Origin: Pyrinomonadaceae bacterium
Lineage (GTDB): Bacteria; Acidobacteriota; Blastocatellia; Pyrinomonadales; Pyrinomonadaceae
DNA: 64,000 bases
NCBI GenBank assembly: GCA_026129865.1
Contig: JAHCHG010000013.1
Coordinates: forward strand, 1-64,000
Direction of reading: 5' to 3'
The translations under genes were made by a program, and so were the position numbers. Shown one piece after another: positions 63,445 to 64,000 of this stretch (position 1 is the first letter of the stretch; the number at the start of each line of letters is the position of its first letter). Below the pieces are notes generated by a model. The model was not told the DNA's origin. It saw only the letters and a list, made by a program, of their open reading frames with translations, and did not search any database.

Positions 63445-64000
<556 letters not shown>

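Overview
The window reads as ordinary bacterial chromosome: dense genes on both strands, short intergenic gaps and moderate GC (near half, by eye). No rRNA or tRNA gene, phage block or complete insertion sequence was recognised. The best guess is an Acidobacteriota genome of the Blastocatellia (Pyrinomonas-like) type. The reasons are a large secreted protein with FG-GAP/VCBS-like repeats built on a DGDGKTD-xx-FRPS-x-W pattern, many stand-alone radical SAM and site-2 protease genes, a Spy-like protein, DUF5658 and S1C proteases, and mosaic hairpin repeats between genes. The lineage is an inference from gene content; no marker gene was compared.

Layout. 0-5 kb: ECF sigma/anti-sigma pair, then a VKOR plus DsbA-like disulfide pair and dxs. 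5-8 kb: Spy-like protein, a DUF948/YtxH envelope stress pair and prmC. 8-12 kb: a palindromic repeat array and three exopolysaccharide genes (initiating sugar transferase, GT4, WecG/TagA). 12-19.3 kb: NifS-type desulfurase, an FHA-GAF-nucleotide cyclase, a divergent MreB, a site-2 protease, and the c-di-AMP pair cdaA/YbbR. 19.3-21.3 kb: a small accessory patch in which a PIN-toxin/antitoxin module sits at the 3' end of a CbbQ-type AAA gene. A decayed copy of that 3' end follows the module, then a small gene truncated by a MITE-like element with 26-bp perfect inverted repeats. 21.3-26 kb: FAD oxidoreductase, second site-2 protease, kinase-like/AAA fusion.

26.3-36 kb holds what looks like a stress or low-oxygen metabolism cluster. 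It contains a cupin lipoprotein, two small membrane proteins, DUF302, a HlyD/FtsX/LolD-type export system, an atypical phosphofructokinase, acetate kinase, a second cupin and a DUF883-like protein. Two near-perfect palindromes lie just upstream of its first gene, and two copies of a multi-hairpin repeat flank the ABC permease/ATPase pair.

36-50 kb: two B12-binding radical SAM proteins, the VCBS-repeat protein, a Tat-exported amine oxidase, an M1-family aminopeptidase homologue that has lost all zinc ligands, PBP4-type carboxypeptidase and an RhlE-type helicase. 50-64 kb: secreted hypothetical protein, zinc-ribbon/HtrA pair, LysM protein, ispH, a Ski2-like helicase lacking its whole first RecA domain, an MsbA-like exporter, thioesterase, SGNH hydrolase, an unassigned PD-(D/E)XK nuclease protein, an OmpR/histidine kinase pair and a fatty acid desaturase cut by the window edge.

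The most interesting points are the toxin-antitoxin module with a displaced gene tail, the dead M1 peptidase, the half-helicase, the orphan nuclease and the repeats flanking the exporter. No single large unknown multi-gene system stands out.
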